Positions 16,620 to 19,955 of a stretch of 19,955 bases of DNA are shown here, in pieces. The translations under genes were made by a program, and so were the position numbers. The DNA comes from Bacteroidales bacterium (GTDB lineage: Bacteria; Bacteroidota; Bacteroidia; Bacteroidales; UBA4417). Every line of letters begins with the position of its first letter. Positions within the stretch are counted from its first letter, which is position 1. Location: contig JANXXZ010000550.1 in the NCBI GenBank assembly GCA_025350385.1, forward strand, positions 1-19,955. The letters are read 5' to 3'. The notes under the pieces are model-generated. The model was not told the origin of the DNA. It saw nothing but the letters and a program-made list of their open reading frames with translations, and did not search any database.

Positions 16620-18449
16620 ATGAGATCTTTACGAGCCATTTTTATTTACCTGGTTACGTTGATGTGCCTCTCAGGCCCGGTACTTCATGCACAGAATATA
16701 TCCTGGCAAAAATGCTTCGGGGGAAGCGGGTTCGACTATGCATACTCCAGTCAGCAAACTTCCGACGGAGGATATATACTTTGCGGGATTACCGGGTCAA
16801 ATGACGGCACTGTATCAGGTTATCATGGCGGTGATGATTTCTGGGTTGAAAAGCTGGATGCTGAAGGAAATCCGTTATGGCAGAAATGTTTAGGAGGAAG
16901 TGGAATGGACTATGGCTGGGCCATTCAGCAAACCACGGATGGTAACTATATTGTTGCCGGCTCTTCAAATTCAAATGACGGGAATGTCGCAGGGAATCAT
17001 GGAGATTATGATGCCTGGGTTGTAAAACTGGATACGTCAGGCAATGTGATCTGGCAGAAATGCCTGGGCGGAACCGGTTCTGATGAAGCATATTAAATTC
17101 AGCAAACAGCAGATGGCGGCTATATTCTGACCGGAATCACAAATTCAACTGATGGCGATGTTTCTGGTAATCATGGAGCCTATGATTTCTGGGTTGTAAA
17201 ACTGGATGCTTCCGGGAACCTGCTGTGGCAGAACTGCCTTGGGGGAAGCAACGATGATTTTGGACATTATGGTATTCAGACTACTGACGGAGGATATATA
17301 ATCACCGGTGCCACGGATTCCAACGACGGAAATGTTACTGGAAATAATGGCAACAGGGATTTATGGCTTGTAAAACTTAATGCAAACGGCCATTTACTCT
17401 GGCAGGAATGCCTGGGAGGCAGTGCTGAAGATGGGGGTTCCTGTATCGATGAAACTTCCGAAGGCAGTCTTATCCTTTTGGGATACACCCAATCAAACGA
17501 TGGTGATGTTTCAGGAAATCACGGAGGTTATGATTTTTGGGTAGTAAAACTTTGCAGCACAGGAGTGATGACCTGGCAGGAATGTTTAGGCGGAAACGGC
17601 ATGGAATGGCCAAGATCCATACATCAAACTCCTGATGACGGTTATTTGATAGCCGGATCCGAAGATTCCAATAATAATGGAAATGTAGCCGGCGACCATG
17701 GAGGCGGCGACGGGTGGATCGTAAAACTTGACAACGCCGGAAATTTATCCTGGCAAAAATGCCTGGGCGGAAGTTCTGACGAAGAAGCACGCTCGGTTCA
17801 GCAGACATCTGACGGTGGTTACTTTGTTGCCGGGTATACTTTTTCAAATGACGGAGAAGTTTCAGGTAACTATGGTAATTCTGATGCCTGGGCCTTAAAA
17901 CTTACAGGCACCTTGCCCGACCCGGCTTTTAGCCCGGATACCGGGATATCCGTGTCAGCTATACCATTTACTATCCTGGCTGCGCCTGGCTCAACCATTC
18001 ACTATACCACCGATGGCTCTGTACCCGATTGTAACAGTACGCTTTCAGGAATGAGTCCCTTAACCCTGCTCACTCCGGACTCCTGTGGCACTTATGTCGT
18101 CAGAGCAATTGCTTGTATGGCCGACTGGATCTCATCAGGAGTTTCAACAGGAACGTACCACATCGTTCCTGAAGGTATTCCTGAGTCGCCTGGTGGCAAA
18201 CAAACTATTCGTGTATTTCCGAATCCTTCTTCAGGAGCTATTCATGCAGATATTACTGATATTTCCGGGGTAAAGATCCTCCTTACAAATTCCACGGGTC
18301 AAACTGTGCCGTGTAAAGCTGTTTACCCGGATGATTCAACAATCGATATTTCAGGGATTCCAGCTGGTATTTATCTGCTGAGAATTTCAGGGATCAGCGA
18401 AAAAACCGGGGAACCGGTTTCAAAAACCGCAAGTGTAATTATTAAGTAA
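16620..18449 (+). pseudogene. T9SS-secreted 58-residue-repeat protein interrupted by an in-frame TAA
   Basis: A signal peptide (MRSLRAIFIYLVTLMCLSGP, ending VLHAQ) leads into seven repeats of about 58 residues, each beginning WQKCLGG and including QQTxDGGYI, SNDGxVSGNHG and DxWVVKLD. The repeat Trp codons lie at residues 29, 87, 145, 203, 261, 319 and 378: an exact 58-residue period five times, then 59. TAA at 17094-17096 falls in repeat 3 between Tyr and Ile, where repeats 2, 5, 6 and 7 have Ala, Cys, Ser or Ser. One base change from TCA or TTA would explain it. The frame is otherwise open to 18449. After the repeats comes a chitobiase/Fn3-associated-like domain (about 440-515, IHYTTDGSVPDCN), then a type A T9SS sorting domain (VFPNPSSGAIHADI ... 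GIYLLRISG). The intact form (about 609 aa) would be exported and surface-anchored or released; its ligand is unknown. The break may be real, read through, or a sequence error. Confidence 0.8.
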
Positions 18450-18471
18450 GCAACCATTCTGCCACCAGGGA

Positions 18472-18498
18472 TAAAGCCGGCCAATCCAGCCGGCTTTA
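18472..18498 (+). terminator. Rho-independent-type terminator after the repeat protein
   Basis: Perfect 10-base arms TAAAGCCGGC (18472-18481) and GCCGGCTTTA (18489-18498) flank a 7-base loop, 22 bases after the stop codon. A moderately T-rich stretch follows. It is the clearest terminator in the window. Confidence 0.8.
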
Positions 18499-18646
18499 GC
18501 TTCTATTCTTAATATCTACTCTATTAGCCAGCCAGCCGGTGTTTACAAAGCATTAATGGATCCCGCATGCGGAGAGTAAATTCCCATATTATTATACTGC
18601 AGATTCTATACCTTATGCGCCTCGAAGAAGTACTGGGTGCTGCCTT
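18499..18646. other. Probable junction between unlike sequences
   Basis: Left of here, codon use and composition match the rest of the window; right of about 18640 the DNA is T/G-rich on the plus strand with a different protein style. The exact switch point is not visible. A perfect 10-base palindrome, CCGCATGCGG, sits at 18563-18572. No transposase, tRNA or att-like repeat is present to explain an insertion. Confidence 0.5.
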
Positions 18647-18892
18647 ATGATTGAGGATGGAACTGTTGATTATTTTACTGCTGAAAATAATGTTAAAATA
18701 TTTGGGTATTTTGGGTATTGTGGGGATAATGTTGTTTCTGCGCCTGAAACTTGTGATGGCCCAATTGTTGGTTTGTCTTGCTCTAATTATTTGTCGTGCA
18801 CAGGGGGCTATGTGGTTAGTGGTGAGCTAACATGTAGTGGGTGCTCTATTAATTCTTCTGCTTGTATTTGCAGTTTGCCTTCTTTAGGTTAA
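18647..18892 (+). CDS. C-terminal part of a Cys-rich secreted-type protein, unlike its neighbours
   Basis: 81 residues from the first ATG, with eight cysteines in a spacing such as YCGDNVVSAPETCDG, LSCSNYLSC and LTCSGCS. The CGD-V-SPE-CDG style is frequent in surface proteins of DPANN archaea and some candidate phyla, and is related to DUF4215-type repeats (family knowledge from memory). The frame is open upstream to 18557 with no start that looks natural, so this is probably the end of a longer protein cut at the junction. No signal peptide is visible in the part present. The stop is followed by a T-rich run (18896-18907), plausible as an archaeal-type terminator. Function unknown. Confidence 0.5.
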   Translation: MIEDGTVDYFTAENNVKIFGYFGYCGDNVVSAPETCDGPIVGLSCSNYLSCTGGYVVSGELTCSGCSINSSACICSLPSLG

Positions 18893-18905
18893 AAATTTAG
18901 TTTTT

Positions 18906-19439
18906 TTACCAGAATTTGGTTCCCGGGTTTGCAATAAGTCCTAGGTGTAAGCCTTTCCCAAATGAGGTCATGCTGCCTGCAGCATTTACAATGTATCCTC
19001 CTAAATTTCCAACTGGAGGGTCTCTTGCATGTGTGAACGATTGAACCATTTCTGTAAGTTGGTAAGCTATGCCGCTGTCATCAGTATAACCTGCTTCTCC
19101 GTTTTTAAATCTGTACAAGTCTCCCCAAGCAAAATCTTGAGTAAAACTGCAGCCATTATAGTTCAGGCTTGAGTATTGATTAACGTGTACTTGGTCAAAT
19201 CCCCTGTTTTGGCCAATTAGCCATTCTTCTTCTGTCATTGTGCTAATGTTTACGTGTTTGTACGGGGGCATTAGTTTTCTCCCGTTTGCTTGCAAATAAA
19301 ATAATTGGGTTTCTGTTGAGTCCATGGCTATTTTTTGGGCGAGGCTTTGATCAGGAGTTATAGGTTTTGTTACATCGTAGTCTTTTATTTGCATTTCATA
19401 AAATAATAATGTGTCTGCTACTTGAGGGATGAATGCCAT
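18906..19439 (-). CDS. Hypothetical protein, foreign-looking region
   Basis: A 177-aa protein starting MAFIPQVADTLLFYEMQIKD. I do not recognise it. It is mixed hydrophilic with several aromatic residues (EEEWLIGQNRGF, FAWGDLYRFKNGEAGYTDDS) and ends in a Gly-rich segment (GNLGGYIVNAAGSMTSFGKG). No membrane helix or signal peptide is evident. Its ATG overlaps the end of the upstream gene by 22 bases, suggesting translational coupling or, if a base is miscounted in the A6 run at 19444-19439, a single longer protein. Codon choice (many A-ending codons) matches the gene upstream and differs from the Bacteroidota part. It converges on the Cys-rich ORF with a 13-base gap. Confidence 0.55.
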   Translation of the reverse strand: MAFIPQVADTLLFYEMQIKDYDVTKPITPDQSLAQKIAMDSTETQLFYLQANGRKLMPPYKHVNISTMTEEEWLIGQNRGFDQVHVNQYSSLNYNGCSFTQDFAWGDLYRFKNGEAGYTDDSGIAYQLTEMVQSFTHARDPPVGNLGGYIVNAAGSMTSFGKGLHLGLIANPGTKFW

Positions 19440-19955
19440 TTTTTAGACCAGTAAGGATCTGATCCTCCACCTCTTAGATTTACCACGCGTCTAAATACTT
19501 CGCCGCGGGTGTTGTATAATTTGCCTTCGCAATTTTTTACATAGTTTGGTAGAAAGTAAACTTCGAATGTGCCTGGCAACGCACTAAGATTTGCAGGGGC
19601 CGGGCCTGGAAATATGTATGGTGTTCCTGGTGCTCCTGATGGTTCTTTTGTGTTTTGGAATAAGTTTTTTTCTTTTGTGGTAATTGTTGGGTCTGTTTTT
19701 AGTCCGAAGATCCATTCTTGGTAGAATGATGTGTCTGCGTTGATAATTGTTATGTTATCTTCTAAGAAGGTTGTGTTTTGTTTTAGTATGTGTATTTGGC
19801 CGTTAGTTGATGCGTATGTGTTTGTTGAGTTATCTGGCCATGTTATTTTAAGTGCGGTGCCGTCTTGTGCTTTGCTTCCGTCTATTATTGTGGCCGTGTT
19901 TATCCAGTATTCGTATGTTTTTGGTGTTTGTTGAAGTTGTGCATCTACTATGTTG
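19418..19955 (-). CDS. C-terminal part of an unknown Thr/Asn-rich protein, runs off the window
   Basis: Reading the minus strand from the right edge gives 178 open codons, with no start inside the window, to a TAG at 19420-19418. Segments read include QQTPKTYEYWI, NTATIIDGSKAQDGTALKIT, WPDNSTNTYASTNGQIHILK, IINADTSFYQEWIFGL, GTFEVYFLPNYVKNCEGKLY and GGGSDPYWSKKWHSSLK at the end. It is rich in Thr, Asn and Pro with beta-type alternation, as in extracellular or structural proteins, but I cannot name a family. The long open frame and codon use shared with the next gene make it credible. A surface or virion-type protein is a guess. Confidence 0.55.
   Translation of the reverse strand, partial: NIVDAQLQQTPKTYEYWINTATIIDGSKAQDGTALKITWPDNSTNTYASTNGQIHILKQNTTFLEDNITIINADTSFYQEWIFGLKTDPTITTKEKNLFQNTKEPSGAPGTPYIFPGPAPANLSALPGTFEVYFLPNYVKNCEGKLYNTRGEVFRRVVNLRGGGSDPYWSKKWHSSLK

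Noticed and set aside
16789..17847. Minus-strand ORFs opposite the 58-residue repeats
   Set aside because: They exist because the repeats lack stops in the reverse frame; their repeating sequence mirrors the sense repeats.
18558..18602. Cloning-vector polylinker at the junction
   Set aside because: GGATCC, GCATGC and CTGCAG all occur within 45 bases, but their order and spacing do not match common polylinkers and no vector sequence follows.
19436..19447. Programmed -1 frameshift site
   Set aside because: The A6 run is not in the X-XXY-YYZ phase of a canonical slippery heptamer, and no downstream structure is clear. Kept only as a possible miscount or gene overlap.

Overview
The window looks like a piece of a Bacteroidota (Bacteroidales-like) genome, probably from a metagenome assembly. 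The signs are a Bacteroidota-style leucyl-tRNA synthetase, a type IX secretion (T9SS) sorting domain on a secreted repeat protein, TAnnTTTG-type promoter boxes in place of sigma70 -10 boxes, weak or absent Shine-Dalgarno sites, and exoglycosidases of families common in this phylum. The last ~1.4 kb differs sharply in composition and protein style and looks like DPANN archaeal or candidate-phylum DNA, so a mis-join near 18.5-18.65 kb is the simplest reading.

Layout. 1-1031: start of a small gene and ftsX (cell division), both minus strand. 1190-4630: leuS, plus strand, enlarged by an in-frame ~176-codon cassette that encodes a complete DUF559 (PD-(D/E)XK-like) domain and is edged by palindromic GC-rich repeats. 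A second, AT-rich stretch lies just before the KMSKT motif. 4741-7548: a UPF0145/YbjQ protein and a secreted GH92 alpha-mannosidase, minus strand. 7549-7926: divergent spacer with degenerate repeats. 7927-8832: RarD/EamA transporter. 8835-12256: a minus-strand group of acyl-CoA dehydrogenase, etfB, etfA and a small DUF6958-like protein, which forms an acyl-CoA oxidation/electron-transfer unit. 12538-14613: secreted GH29 alpha-L-fucosidase. 15055-16116: membrane fatty-acid desaturase. 16620-18449: a secreted protein of seven 58-residue repeats plus a chitobiase-like domain and a T9SS tail, broken by one in-frame TAA. 18472-18498: strong hairpin terminator. 18557-19955: foreign-looking Cys-rich ORF and two overlapping minus-strand genes of unknown function, the second running off the window.

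How the genes relate. The acd-etfB-etfA group is one functional unit: the dehydrogenase oxidises acyl-CoA and passes electrons to ETF. The two exoglycosidases trim terminal mannose and fucose from glycans but are not next to SusC/SusD genes. The rest is housekeeping (ftsX, leuS) or stand-alone genes. The observation most worth following is the DUF559 cassette inside leuS: it is in frame, it sits in a loop of the CP1 editing domain, it leaves the synthetase motifs intact, and it has mobile-element-like ends. This suggests a selfish element that tolerates, or is tolerated by, residence inside an essential protein.
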